A stretch of 64,000 bases of DNA from Amoebophrya sp. A120 (Eukaryota; Sar; Dinophyceae; Syndiniales; Amoebophryaceae), in contig CAJINV010000002.1 in NCBI GenBank assembly GCA_905178155.1, positions 9,990,931 through 10,054,930 of the forward strand. Direction: 5' to 3'. The translations under genes and the position numbers were made by a program. The notes under the pieces are model-generated. The model did not search any database, was not told where the DNA came from, and saw only the letters and a list, made by a program, of their open reading frames with translations. Positions 36,381 to 48,020 of the stretch are shown in pieces. The stretch's first letter is position 1; each line of letters opens with the position of its first letter.

Positions 36381-39300
36381 CTAATCCCGCTCAGTACCGC
36401 CCTGTTGGAACTGGTTGTAGTCTAGTCGGAGCAGCAAACTCTGCAGGCTGCTGGTGTCTAATTTTTTCAGCAGGCTGAACAATTCTTGCACCACCATGTC
36501 GAATTCACTTTCCAGCTTCGCTTCCCGCTTATGCACTACAAATTTTCGGCACACGACGACGCACAAAAAATGCATCATGATCATGATATGTTCTGACATC
36601 ACCTATAAAAAATGTGACTTGCTCTTGCTCTTACATCAGAATGCTTCCAAGTAAAGAGCGAGGAGGGCTGTCATCATGCAAACTGTCGTTACTTGTGCAC
36701 CACGTGTGGCCGGTGAAAAATTTGCCGTGGATACAACCGCTGTTCCATTAACAGGTACTGTGCGCTGCTTGGCGCGGCCCGCGTGGCCTGGTTGCTCGTG
36801 TTGCCGATGCGCACAAACCGGTTGGAGATGCTCACAATGGACAAAAGGCACTTCAGCACCGACTGGTCTGTGTTCAGCAGAAAGCAGTCCGCGATGTCCA
36901 GTGCAAACATCTCTGTGTCTGGAACGTTGCGAGATTTGTCATGCCAGCCTGGCATGGGTCTGAGCTCTCTCTGTATTGCGTGGCCACGAACAAGAAGTCA
37001 GAGATCTCTTGTTTGTCACGCAATTTCATCACATGCGAAATACACAACCCAGGGCCACGAAAAAATCTGTCATGCTTGGCATTGCAACTACATACTTGCG
37101 GTGTGCTCTATCATTCACTGACATGCATCACAACTTTCCAGACCTAAACTAAACATGTTTGCAATGCATACGCCAGCACGTGCGACAAAAACTGCTGGTG
37201 GGCAAACTGCAGGTCCTCAAAGTCGTTGTCCGCCTCCACAGCGTCCACCAGATTCTGAAAACTGGCCTCCAGCACGTCCTGCTGGAAATACTGCAAAATC
37301 TGCGTCACAAAGAAGTACAACCGGTGCCGAAAGTGGTGGTTCCGCCGGCTGCGGTTGCTGAGCTCAAACTGGTTTTTGTTCCTCGCCCGGTACGTGCCGT
37401 AATCATGATGATAGCCTTGTTGTTGCGCCGCCGAGTGACTGTTTACTCCGCCGGCAATACAAGTAGATGTTGGGAAATTTTTCCTGTGCGCGTTCAGCTC
37501 GCGCACCAGCCAGATGCGGCTCAGTCCGTACAGTGCCCGCTTGTACGCGAAGAGGAGCCGAAAAAGACGGTTGTACGCCGCCAAGTTCTCGTAGCTGATA
37601 ATCAGGGACAGTGGCCACGGAACGTCGAACGCGATGGACAGGTCGCGGTGCCAGGGATCAATCACCAAGTTCATGTCGTCGCTAGTACCGCCAGCGCGGT
37701 GCCTCCACGACTTCAGACGCAAGAACGCGTTTGGCTTATTCGAAGATACTTCATGATCCGGTGCAGCCGATATTGCAGCTTTTTCCACGGGAGAGTAAGC
37801 GCTGCTACATGAAAGCTGTCTGTCTTCGATCGCAACGATTCCCAGATACCCGCAGCCCAGCGGGTCAGGGCCAATTTCGGAGTACAGATCCACGTCGTTC
37901 ACTTCGTACAAAATAGTCCGATAGTTATTTGTACTCGCTTTGGCCGTCGTGGGCGGGAGGTGAGGATGTAAAGATGCTTTGGAGGTAGATGAGCCGTGCG
38001 CTTGCTGCAACACCACCGCAAGCCGGTCCCCGTCGTACTCGATTTCGATTTCCAGTGGTACCTGCCCGCCATCGAACCCGTGACTCGTCGTCGTGGTATT
38101 GTTGTTTATCCCAAGGTCGAAATTGTTCCGCTCGCCTCCGAACATCTGCGACGCTTCGTCATCATAGTCGAAGCGATTTGAAGTTACTGCAGCTCCTCGC
38201 AAAGTCGCTTCAGAAAGGGAGTGATTGAGGTTTTTGAACTGGAATCCCTGGCAAACAAGGTTCAGATACTCTTGCTCAACCAGAGTGGCGGTGTCCTCTC
38301 TCGCGCTGCGATCCTTGTTCCCATCGCTGGTGTAGTGCTTGTCATCTTCCTTGTGAAGATTCATTCTTGAAGGAAAAGAGGCAGCTTCAGCAGCAGTGCT
38401 TTCATAACCAAATCTAGCAGAATTGCTGCCGCAACCCCTGCTCCTTTTCACGCTCGCACGACACCCAATTTGCTTGTTGTTCAGCACGACAAACTCCACC
38501 CAGAACGCGTTCCGGTACAACAGTTTCTCCGTCACAGAGGGAAGTCGGTGGTCCGGCGCGCCAGCTCCTGTTCCGCGATAATTTTCGTTCACATTGAAAA
38601 ACAAGTCGCCCTCGCCGTGCACATTCCGGATCTCTTCTCGCAGCGCCTGCTCTACCCGATTCTCTTTCAGCACCAGCGTAGGGTCATCGCTGGCCTGGTA
38701 CACCACCGCAAAGCGAGTCAGGTGCGGCGGAGATTCCATTGGTGAGCCGGTTTGGTCCTTGTTGTAAAAAGTCTCGCTAATCCGAGCAGGATTTTTCCTG
38801 GTCCTCGCGGCGCCATCTTCAGGCCTACAAATTTGGAGCACGAAACTCGTCTTCCACGGCTCCGCGATAACCTGCCGCGCCGTGGCCCACACCATGTTCA
38901 ATTCAGGGGAGGGTCGTCGTGGGTTTGAATAATTCTTACCGATTGAAGAAAACAACACTCCTCCCGCCTCCCCCTCTAGATCCGCTGGTGAGCAGTATGT
39001 TTTTGTAGACCGCAACTTATCTTCCAGCACCAGCTCCAGGGTACCATCTGCCGCCACCCTAGCCCCGATTGGCTCCGCCGGCCTGCTTCCGATCACCTGG
39101 ACCAGTTGCCCGGCCTCCAGAAAATCTTTGAAAAAGAACCCGCGGTTCAGCAGGCGCGCCTGGAAGCGGTGCATCTTCTGCGGGTCCAGCGAAAACTTGT
39201 TTTGCTGCGAGAAATTGCGATTACTCTTCTGCTCGTAGAGTTGTTCCCCCGTCCTCGAGGACGAGGACGACATGAGGAGCAATTGGTCGCTGCTCCAGGC

Positions 39301-41853
39301 CAGCCGCGAATCGTAACGACTCTGCAGCGCCCGGGACACCGTGCTGGTTGTTCCACTGTTCTTGCCGCCGCTACTTTGCTGTTGGCCGCCAGCACGTTTG
39401 CGGTCTTGATCCTCATCCATTGCCAAGTCTTGCGGAAAGACCGCTCCCCCCGAGGAACTCCCAGCCAGTCCGTAGGATTCGACCTGCTTTGCGACCGCAA
39501 AGGCGTTCTGGTTCAAATCGACTTCCGCGCTCACATGGTTTGGCGGGTTCAAAAACAGCTCGTGGCCCTGGTCTAGGAAGGTCTGATAAAACGAACCGAA
39601 CGCGCAACCAAAAAACCCCTTGAGGTCAAAGAAGTGCTGCAACAAGCTGGAGGTTGTTCTGGATGCGGATAATTCACCTCCCTCGCCCGATGTGTCGGCT
39701 GTTCCAGAGGAAGAAAAACTCTGTTCTGGTCGGTCGTAGAAATCGAAATTCAACACCAGCCGCCGCAATTTCCTCCCGATCAGCTGCCGCAGAAAATTTA
39801 GCGTGCCTTCCATCACCCACACCGGAGGTGCGGAGCAAGAGGTTTTCGCATTTGCAGATGACATATCCGAGAACGACGGAGCAGTAGTTGTAGCGCCCAG
39901 GAGCTGCAGCTCCGTCGAATCCGACATTCTTTTCTCGTCAAACGGCTTCAGTGCCGGGAAGGACCGTGTCACTGCAAGAATCAACTCGTACAACTTGTCG
40001 AAACACTGTTTCTTCTCTTCGTTCGTCAGCCCCGCGTGACTCAGGAGCAGCGCGCGCACCGCTTTTCCCAAAAACAAGATCCGCTCCCCGAAATCGATGG
40101 CGTCGATTTTCGGGCAGAAGCAGTTGGGCAGCTTGCCCAGGTTCAAGTCGAATTGCCGCAGCCAGAGTTTCCGTGCGTACGCTGGCGAGAGAAGGTGAGA
40201 GGGCTTGTTCGTGCTTCCGTACAACCCGCTCTGATCCTGTCCAGCAAGGGCTCCAAAGGTGTCGAACGGGTCGTGGGCCCTCGATAATGAGTGGCAGTGG
40301 AGGTCTGCGTTATCTAAATCGTACTCTAGATCCGGAGCGTAGTCGATGCCGTCGGAAAGGTCGAAGCCATAGGCTTTACTGCTTCCGGGGTGGTGGAGGT
40401 GATTCAACATCGAACTACTAGCCACGTCATCACCATTTTCCACCACCAAGCTGCCCTTCTTCTTTTCTATCACGAACTCGGAAAACGGATCGTGCAGCAC
40501 ACCGTGCACGCACCAGGCACTGAGCTGCTGCACAAACGCCGTTGCAAGTCGCTTGACTAGGATTCCGAACACTGCTCGGGTTTCCGCACAGCGCAACTTC
40601 TCGCCTTCCGCGTAAACGAAGTCGAGCAGGTTGAAGTGCGCGTGATTTCGGTTATTGCCACAGCCACCAGGACTGCTGCTGATGTCGTGCTCGTCCACCG
40701 GACTGCATGCCCCCCGAGTGCTACCGAAGAACGAAGGTTTATTGTTGTTTCTTCCTTCTTGACCATCACCGTTCCCGGTTGTAGTACAATTGTTCCCCAC
40801 AGATGATGAAGATGAACCGAGGACTCTGGCTCGGAAGGTATCCACGACGAAGACCAGCTTTTCCAACACGCGCGAGGGGACCTGGAGCACGGCGAACAGC
40901 TGCGGGAGCGTCTGCAAGCGGTTGTTGTTTTTCTCCTCCTCCGCTTCCAAAAACTCCAACAGCGGCCGGTAGCGCTTTTCCATGTTATTACAATGAAAAA
41001 TGCCCCCACCCCCGAACTTGAAAGCATTTGTATTGCAAATCTTTCCAAATGAAACATTCGCCCTCTTGCGTGTATCAGCATCACAGATTTCCAATCGTGA
41101 ATAGCAAAAATTTGTGTTGCAAAAGATCCCAGCAAGAGCGGTACTTGTCATGCAATCGATGCGAAACACGACTGGAAGTGGAATCTGCATCAGAATGAAA
41201 GATTCGCACTCCTTTCATGCATGACAAAAAGCTTTCATTTGGAAACTTCGCATCACAAATTCTTGCAAGTTCAGGGGTGGGGGGCATTTTTCACTGTGAT
41301 ACATGTACTCCTCGATCCCTTCCGCGAGGGCGAACGCGTAGCAACCGTAGAGCGCCAGCGCGGAAGGATCGGTCATGTCACCCAGAGGCCCAGCATCGCC
41401 TTCGCCCAGAGCGCCGGTTAAATTCCCTCTCCCACCACTCGAACCGCAAGCCGTCACACTCCGCAGGGCCGCCTTCGTTTGCCCGAGTGGAACCTCGTTC
41501 ACAAACTCGTCGAGACGGTACGCGTAGTAGCCACATTTGAGGATCTTCTCGCACAGAACGCGTTCGGGCGACGGGGCGGACACGGCGCTGTCGCCGTACC
41601 GCTGGCAGTGCAGGGGTAGGTTGTGCTCCACGATTTGGAACCCCGCCGGCGTGGACGTGACCTGGTGTCCGGTCGGAAACCCCGCGAGCGCGTACAACAG
41701 CTCATGCGTCTCGATCTCGAATCGCTGGGAGACAGGTCTCTTCGCGGGCTGGGATGTAGCGGTGGCGGCTCTCGTGGCGGGCTGGAAGCTGGAGGGAAAC
41801 AGCCCTGTCGGGCCCGCGGCACCGCTACCACCGAGGTTGAAATACGAAGGCAT
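36381..41853 (-). CDS. Gamma-tubulin complex component 2-like protein (GCP2/Spc97 family)
   Basis: Microtubule nucleation: GCP2 pairs with GCP3 to hold gamma-tubulin in the small complex. The ATG is at 41853. The N-terminal region (ETHELLYALAGFPTG, ALALYGCYAFALAEGIEEYM) fits the GCP N-domain. The introner at 40986-41301 is excised to give E-E-Y-M-E-K-R-Y-R-P-L-L-E. The C-terminal domain has family hallmarks: VPWPLSLIISYENLAAYNRL, FRLLFAYKRALYG, FFVTQILQYFQQDVLEASF and DLQFAHQQFLSHVLAYAL. A diverged introner (36902-37164) follows; removing it joins YA to LDIADCFLLNTDQ, matching the family. The last exon appears to be in 36381-36602 (SLLLRLDYNQF, like the family RLDFNGFY ending), but its acceptor is not fixed. 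At about 1,600 residues it is much longer than human GCP2 (about 900), mainly through Ser/Gly-rich insertions. Confidence 0.88.
36902..37164. mobile_element. Diverged introner-like element in GCP2
   Basis: Termini are decayed: TGCAAACATCTCTGTGTCTG on the left and an inverted TGCAAACATG with GGTCTGGAAAG on the right still show family A ancestry. The interior keeps TTTGTCATGC, CTGTCATGC and GCATCACAA. ATGCA/TTGCA flanks give an in-frame junction that reproduces the conserved GCP2 sequence. Confidence 0.72.
40986..41301. mobile_element. Introner-like element, family B, in GCP2
   Basis: Terminal repeat TATTACAATGAAAAATGCCC followed by CCACCCCC, inverted at the right end. Perfect CATGT duplication at 40981-40985 and 41302-41306. 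Excision leaves an in-frame E-E-Y-M-E-K-R junction. Confidence 0.93.
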
Positions 41854-42373
41854 AGCTGTCCTTTAGGACATAATTTTGCTGTTGTACTGCATCAGACGGC
41901 TTCTTCACTGTAGTTACAAATTCTAAGATTACGCAATTGCAATCGATTTCCAACAAAAAGATAAAGTGAAAACCCGCGAAACAGAACGAGCCAATAAAGG
42001 TTGTAATATTGACAGAAACTGCAGCTACGAAACCTGATCTGTAGAAAAACTAACGCAGCGACCATGCACCAACGCTAATGGGTGTTGCACCTGATCCAGA
42101 AATACGTTTGTAATTATGAAGGAGCCACAGCAAAACGATTTCCACAGAAACTCTGAAACTGCCGACGGGCCCCACGAACACAATTCTGCCGCACCTACAA
42201 TTCAGAGTACTTAGTAGTTCGGCTCAACCGGTAAACCACCTCACGCGGGCAGGATTGTTTGACACATGCTGAAAATGAACCAAAGCACAACTAGCGCTCA
42301 AATTCGAAAGTAATTTCACAACAACGTTGTTCCAAAAATTTTACCAGAGCACGCACTCCGTCATTCACCCTGA
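41854..42373. other. Intergenic region
   Basis: Spacer between the 442-residue gene and GCP2; no feature recognised. Confidence 0.4.
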
Positions 42374-43702
42374 TCATTCGACATCCTGCTTTCTACAAGC
42401 GTCGCTTTCCGCCCCGAAATCTGCTGCGTTCATTCTTCGAAGCCCCCCGTCTCCGGGAGGACTCCGGCGCACAACAGGCAGTGCTGCCCGATCCCTAATC
42501 TCTGCTTTTGCAAAATGCCCGCAGTGAAGCGTACCCACAGCGTCGATGACGTCTTTTCGGATGAGCCACCACCGCCATACGTGCCCCAGGGAGTTCGCTG
42601 TATCGTCGAGTTTGACTTCCCATCCCAGCGGCGCGTTCAGGCGTTGCAGAATTTCCGTAGCGTACCTCCGAACCTCGTTTGCGATCGCGACATGCTCAGT
42701 GCACTCGCCTCCATCGCTCACACGAAAAAAGCGTGTCCACTCTGAACCCCGGGGCATGGTCCAGGTCAAGAGGGCCAAGTTCTCATGGGTCAGCACTTCG
42801 CTCGACACAGAAAAGTTCGATGCTTCTGCGGTTATCGCCGGCTCGCCAGTATTTTGCGGGGGAGGCACATCGGCTGTGCTTTTCGTCTGCTGCCTCTTCC
42901 TTCGCTTCCCGACGCTGGCGCGGCTAGTGGTTCTCTCTATTCTCTTTTGTTGTTCTGAAGATGCAGTTGAAGAAGTTGTGCTCTCCAACGGTCGGCTTCT
43001 GCCTTCCCAAGGTACAAACCCAGCCACGTGCAGGCTCCAGCCGTGGTGTTGTGCTGAAAGTTTTGCGCTGTCAGTGAGAGACACGGGCAGCTGCATAGCC
43101 AGTGTGGTCATTTGGAATACCTGCACTGCGCGGTCCTGTCTGTCCAGGTAGTGCACGAGCGGTAGCTTCGCCAAATTTGCAACCTTCGCTTGCTTTGCCG
43201 GAGGGAGAATGGGCAAGGCGCGCCGATCTGCACGATCTCCGTCGCCGCGCAAACCCCACTGTTTTTCGAAATCGTCCCTCTGCCGCTCTTTTCCGAATTC
43301 GTCTACGTCTGCAGCTGAGTACCGTGGCCAACTACTCGCATCTTTTCCGTCTCCACCCCACAAGTTCGAAAGGAGGGTCGCAGAACAACGTGCGTCGGAA
43401 TGTGGCGAAGCCCCGGAGGACTCAGGTCCCGCTAGCTGGTTAATGCGCACGGCGCGACGCACACCATGATCGACCGGGTGGACTTCACTTGCTGCCGCTG
43501 GCGGACCTACGATAACCTCCGTCTCAAAAGCTCTGCGGTGAGGGGAACGACTGCGGTTGTCAAGATGAAGCCCTCCGCTGATAGGCGATCTCTCCAGCTG
43601 GGCCGGATAATGTACAGAAGGTCCGCGCGAGAGCGAAACCGCCACAGAGCTTCCCGCCACAGCGCAGGCCAAAAGGGAGTGGTAGCGACACCGGAAACGC
43701 AT
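42374..43702 (-). CDS. Secreted or lumenal hypothetical protein, 442 residues
   Basis: Single uninterrupted ORF with an ATG. The N-terminus looks like a signal peptide (YHSLLACAVAGSSVAVSLSR). A charged, low-complexity region follows (residues about 40-190), then two more ordered segments: LPLVHYLDRQDRAVQVFQMT with VSLTDSAKLSAQHHGWSLHV, and a C-terminal Trp-containing stretch (GWEVKLDDTANSLGHVWRWW). A basic Ser/Thr-rich linker lies between them. No catalytic motif is visible and I do not recognise the family. It is intron-free, unlike most neighbours. Confidence 0.6.
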   Translation of the reverse strand: MRFRCRYHSLLACAVAGSSVAVSLSRGPSVHYPAQLERSPISGGLHLDNRSRSPHRRAFETEVIVGPPAAASEVHPVDHGVRRAVRINQLAGPESSGASPHSDARCSATLLSNLWGGDGKDASSWPRYSAADVDEFGKERQRDDFEKQWGLRGDGDRADRRALPILPPAKQAKVANLAKLPLVHYLDRQDRAVQVFQMTTLAMQLPVSLTDSAKLSAQHHGWSLHVAGFVPWEGRSRPLESTTSSTASSEQQKRIERTTSRASVGKRRKRQQTKSTADVPPPQNTGEPAITAEASNFSVSSEVLTHENLALLTWTMPRGSEWTRFFRVSDGGECTEHVAIANEVRRYATEILQRLNAPLGWEVKLDDTANSLGHVWRWWLIRKDVIDAVGTLHCGHFAKAEIRDRAALPVVRRSPPGDGGLRRMNAADFGAESDACRKQDVE

Positions 43703-44550
43703 GCTGGGCAGTACTGAAAAGAAAAAGATGCTCAGAAGTGAGGTGTTGATGATTGAATTTGAAATCGTAGATGCAGAATAGAGCTACAGTTTGTTTTCTA
43801 CGCCAGTCCTCCACATCAGACGTTCGATCACGAGCAAACAACTCGCTGGGGCGGTTTCGATTAAACTCGCAATGCACACAGAACCGGGACCGCTCATGTT
43901 GGCACAACATGATCACGTGGCACTCCAAGTATAGCCTCTTTATCCAGCTAATGAGCGCACGTGAATAGATCACCGCTTTTCTTCGCGATTTCGCGCTCTC
44001 GCGGAAACATCGGTAAGATCCCAAATTCCACATCCTAGCGCAACGAGCCCTGCATGGATCAGCTCTCCGCAAATTTTTCATTATGAGAGCAACAGTGCGA
44101 AGATCATTCGCATCTTGTTTGACAGCAGGGATCCGGGAACCCAGATCACGAGAAGATCAAACTTTTTCCAGTACAAATCATCACGAACGCCTCACTCTAT
44201 GACCGCGCGACGGCTAGACCGCGCTTGCTTCATTGCACACGAAGTGTCACCTCATCAGAACTTGAAGAAACCGAGAACGGCATGCAGTGAGAAGCCATCG
44301 TCGCACTCTGTTTGCAAAACTAGATCCGACCTCGGGTTTCTCAACAGAAGCTGCAATTGCAATACGCTTTATGAACACGTGCCGAAATAGAAACAAAGGC
44401 CCAGAAACCTACACCTTCGCCACATGCGAAAGTTAACTTTCTTTGTTCCACTTACTGTTTAGAGTAGTAGTCACACGAGTAGATCACAGCAGCACGTTCT
44501 TTTCGGTCGAAGCCGATCTTTTTTCATCTTGTCATGCTGGAGCCCCAAAA
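43703..44550. other. Intergenic region
   Basis: Between eS7 and the 442-residue gene. ORFs on both strands are short and unconvincing. Confidence 0.4.
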
Positions 44551-45830
44551 TTACGGGATCATGAACTGCGCGTCCTTGTTGGTCAGGGAGCGGTACACAG
44601 CCTGGAAGACGTGCAGCTTCTCCTCGACGTTCTCTTTGTCCTTGCGATCGAGGGTGACCTGTGTTTGAAGTGCGATTTTGAGTGAAAGACGTTCCTCTGC
44701 GCACAATGCAGAATATCATGACACATTTGCACCTCGCGCCGCACAGTCAAGGTGTACGAAAACATGAAAACATAAATCTAGAGTAAATCCCGCGCTGGAG
44801 GAAACAAAATCAAAATGGTGTGACATCACGAAGAGAAGAAACTGTAGATACCTTCAGCAGCTTGCTGCCGTCAGTGGCCATGCGGGTGCGCTTTCCGGTG
44901 ATCTCGGACGGGTACACGACGTCCTCCAGAATGGACTCGTGCACAGCGGTCAGAGTACGAGTGCGCGGGCGGACCTGATGCGATGTGATTCAGTTTGTGT
45001 TATTTGCGTATATTGAGAAGTTGAAATGCAAATGTAACACTCACCAGAAATAAACATCAAAGCGCTGTCGCAAATACCGATTTTATGCGAATAAAAAAAC
45101 TTTATCAGATGGGGGAGCTTATGAAGCAGTCTGCAGAGTCGCATCCGCAGCGGCATGAGCTTTAGAAATAAAGTCCAAACCTCCATTGACAAAACTCAGA
45201 CTCGACCAATTCTCAATTTTAGACTCCGATCATCATGGTTCTTGCACAAAACGCAACATCGCAACTACATGCTGCAGGCGATTGATAAACATTTCCCCTA
45301 GTTCGACTCTTCAAAAGATCTTCAGAGTAGTTTCTCCACCATCTTAAAACACAACAAGTACCTGGATTCCGCGTCTGCGGAAGTTCTTGTCCATGATGGT
45401 ACGGTTGGCGACGCAGATGATGTGCTTCTTCTGGAACTTCTTTTCCAGTTCGCGGATCAACTTGGGGAGGATCTTCTTGGCCTCCTGGTGGACGGTGTAC
45501 GGCACGAACACGATAATCGCGTTCTTGTTGGTCTTGCCACCGCTGCACTCGATCTCCTTAGCGCCCGCGAAACGGAAGTCCTTCAGGTCCGCACGGAGGT
45601 CGTTGCCCTGTAGTGTCGAGTGGGTTGGGGGAAATTAGATTTTTGCTTTCAGCGAAGTGAAATTTAGATTTTTAGAATTTTGCTGACAAACATTTTGTCA
45701 TGCATCAAAGAGCCGAATGAAACAACAAAAATCATACCGGAGCAGCCTCAATATCCATGATGGCCTTGGCAACCTCCTCCTCGAGGTCGTTCGGGCTGAC
45801 GCCCTTGTCCTTCACAATCTTGGAAGACAT
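44551..45830 (-). CDS. RPS7: 40S ribosomal protein S7 (eS7)
   Basis: Small-subunit ribosomal protein of the cytosolic ribosome. Four exons with canonical GT-AG introns: 45830-45738, 45607-45362, 44974-44852 and 44658-44551, about 190 residues. Diagnostic segments are [80 protein letters not shown] and the end [18 protein letters not shown]. All junctions follow the AG, then G pattern (TACAG/GGC, ATCAG/GTCC, ACACAG/GTCACC). None of the three introns has introner termini, although intron 1 contains one TTTTGTCATGC word. The start is the only in-frame ATG upstream of the conserved region. Confidence 0.96.
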
Positions 45831-46845
45831 GGTGTGCTGTGTACGATCTACTCTTACTACAGTAAGTGTCCTATAGCACCGTTTCCCTGTGGAAAAATTT
45901 GGCGGAGTGTCAAAATTTAGATTCATAGTCTATTTACGAAATCCTTTAAATGTATCGGTAGTGCCGGCGGATGACGAAAAAAACTCTTCGTGCGATTCTC
46001 AGATTTCAAGTTCGTATTGGATCCCGCAGTGCATGACTTTTATTTCCTCAGATCTTTGCATCCTAAAATTTTGATCGATGTGCTTTGAAAGTTCTTGATC
46101 TTCGTTTGTGACTCGTGGCACTAGTCTGCGATCCAAGGTGTCTTTGTGTCCGGGATCTTTAGAAATTTGCGGAACTGCTTGCATGTGTGAAAATGGAACG
46201 TATAGATCGCACTTTTAGGCTTTCTTCTATGGCAGATCCAGAGCAAGCGAGCTCTTGTACGACGTTGAACCATTTGCTCTTCACAGATCTGCGCTATCGA
46301 TGTTTGTGAGCGATCCCGGGAAATTCCTGTAACTGCCTGTTGCACTGCTGCAGGAGAGATCTGTATACTGAGACTCTTGCAGAACCACATAATATGACTC
46401 AGAACTTCCAAGCAATACCGAGGATACAGCACGACTGTGATCATAGTTGGAAGAAGGCGCAGGACATGCCGTTGCATTGCGCTCTGAACCTCGCCGGTGA
46501 GCCTCAGCTGATTAGATCTTTAGATTCCGCAGAAGACAGTGAGCAAGGAAGTACACGACACAAACAAATCTGACTGCTCCGCACCGAAAAACAATGCAGC
46601 GCTTGCACTGCTACATAGCAGGCACGCCGCATTTTGGGATACAGCTTTACACATTGCGCCCCCAGTCAGCCTGAGCGCAGCAGGATTTACTGTGGAGACC
46701 TTTACACGGGGCGTCCAGATGCAAGAATGCCATCTCTGTGATACGCGCCCGCACCTTTAAGTTTCGTAGACGCTGCTGTTCCCCGTCCCTCTCGAAAGGT
46801 TGACAGCGCATCTGACTCCAGTAGCCCTGCTAGACCTCTTGTGCA
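45831..46845. other. Intergenic region
   Basis: No gene supported. A 61-residue minus ORF ending at 45999 is hydrophilic and coding-like in composition but has no homologue I recognise. Confidence 0.35.
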
Positions 46846-47469
46846 CTAGGCTGCGACGCGTATCTCTCCGCAGGGTTGGTCGTCCTGGAAGTAGCTGGCA
46901 GTCTCACCCTCAGCTACGTTCACGCCCGTACTGAAGCGCTCTCCGTCCGCTGCCGCTACGTCACCCGGCAAACATAAACAGTTCTCGCCATGTGCAATAG
47001 ATGGTAAGTCGCACGACGTCCTCGGTCCTACTGCTTCGGGAGCTGCGTCTGCGGACCCGAACGCCGAAACACCCTCGAAGCCGCCGCTTCCATGTGTTGT
47101 TCCACCTCCCAAGGCTTTCTCATCTGCTTCGCCTTTCTTGTCAAAAAATCCTCCCCACGGTAGTGCGCCTCTTGTCTTGTAGCAGTACGCGCTCCCGACT
47201 GCGATCAGCATGCCGGGAAGCCAACACAGAAGCATCAGCCCCGTCCCGCCTAGTGGAAGTGTCTTCCCGTATCTTCCTATCTGCTCCGAAATCGGTTGAC
47301 TGAACATCCGAAAAAACTCCTTGCGCAGCGCCTCCCGCTTTGCTTGCGCGCGAAGTTCAGCGCCATTATCTCCGATGGCTTGCTTCCACAAGTGTAACGG
47401 CGGCGGTGGGGTCGCGGGTCCGGTGGATTTAGACGACCATTGCAGTCCACTGCGCCGTAGTAACTTCAT
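46846..47469 (-). CDS. Small single-pass membrane protein, unknown
   Basis: The ATG at 47469 gives 207 residues (MKLLRRSGLQWSSKST). A transmembrane helix lies near residues 79-98 (GLMLLCWLPGMLIAVGSAYC), preceded by a charged amphipathic stretch (KREALRKEFFRMFSQPISEQ). The C-terminal part is Gly/Ala/acidic-rich with several Cys residues (SCDLPSIAHGENCLCLPGD). The basic N-terminus could be a mitochondrial presequence, but this is not decisive. No introner or intron interrupts it. Confidence 0.5.
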   Translation of the reverse strand: MKLLRRSGLQWSSKSTGPATPPPPLHLWKQAIGDNGAELRAQAKREALRKEFFRMFSQPISEQIGRYGKTLPLGGTGLMLLCWLPGMLIAVGSAYCYKTRGALPWGGFFDKKGEADEKALGGGTTHGSGGFEGVSAFGSADAAPEAVGPRTSCDLPSIAHGENCLCLPGDVAAADGERFSTGVNVAEGETASYFQDDQPCGEIRVAA

Positions 47470-48020
47470 GTTTTCTGCTGCAGTCACCCCGCCGGAGCAG
47501 CGCTTCTAAATCATCAATGTCTCTTCCGATTTCTACGGCAACACGACTGGGGATGAAAACGAAGCGATGAGAAAGGAACCAAAGGTATAGAATCAATCCA
47601 ACAGGTGCGCGCCAGTAGGTGCCCGCACTACATGCGAATTATGAAACACCTTTCGGCGCACTTGACAGACATCGACTAACTCCATCACAGCCTGTCCAGT
47701 CATATTGTTCATTGAGCGATCTCCCCCAAAAAAAAAACCGCGTGTGATGCAGTGCTTATCCGAGTATCAAACCCCTTCGAAAGATGAACTACAGCGGATC
47801 TTCATCTTCTCGCAACTTCTGCGGACAATTAAATGTCACTACACCTTCTCACAAGTCTATGCGCTGAAGCTCAAATGCCTTTAACACTGCATAGACCTGC
47901 GTGAGACCTCGCCCACGTGGGGTTCCAAGCCGGGTCCCCCGTTCTGCCCCTACGCAGTGCTTCTTTTTCTCACAGTTGTCACATTTTGTTTTTGTTTATG
48001 AAATCTTTTGTACTCGGTTT
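47470..48020. other. Intergenic region
   Basis: Nothing identified between the small membrane protein and the uS14m-like gene. Confidence 0.4.

Noticed and set aside
37155-39623. Plus-strand ORFs over the GCP2 gene
   Set aside because: Shadows of the 1,348-codon minus-strand frame with clear GCP hallmarks.
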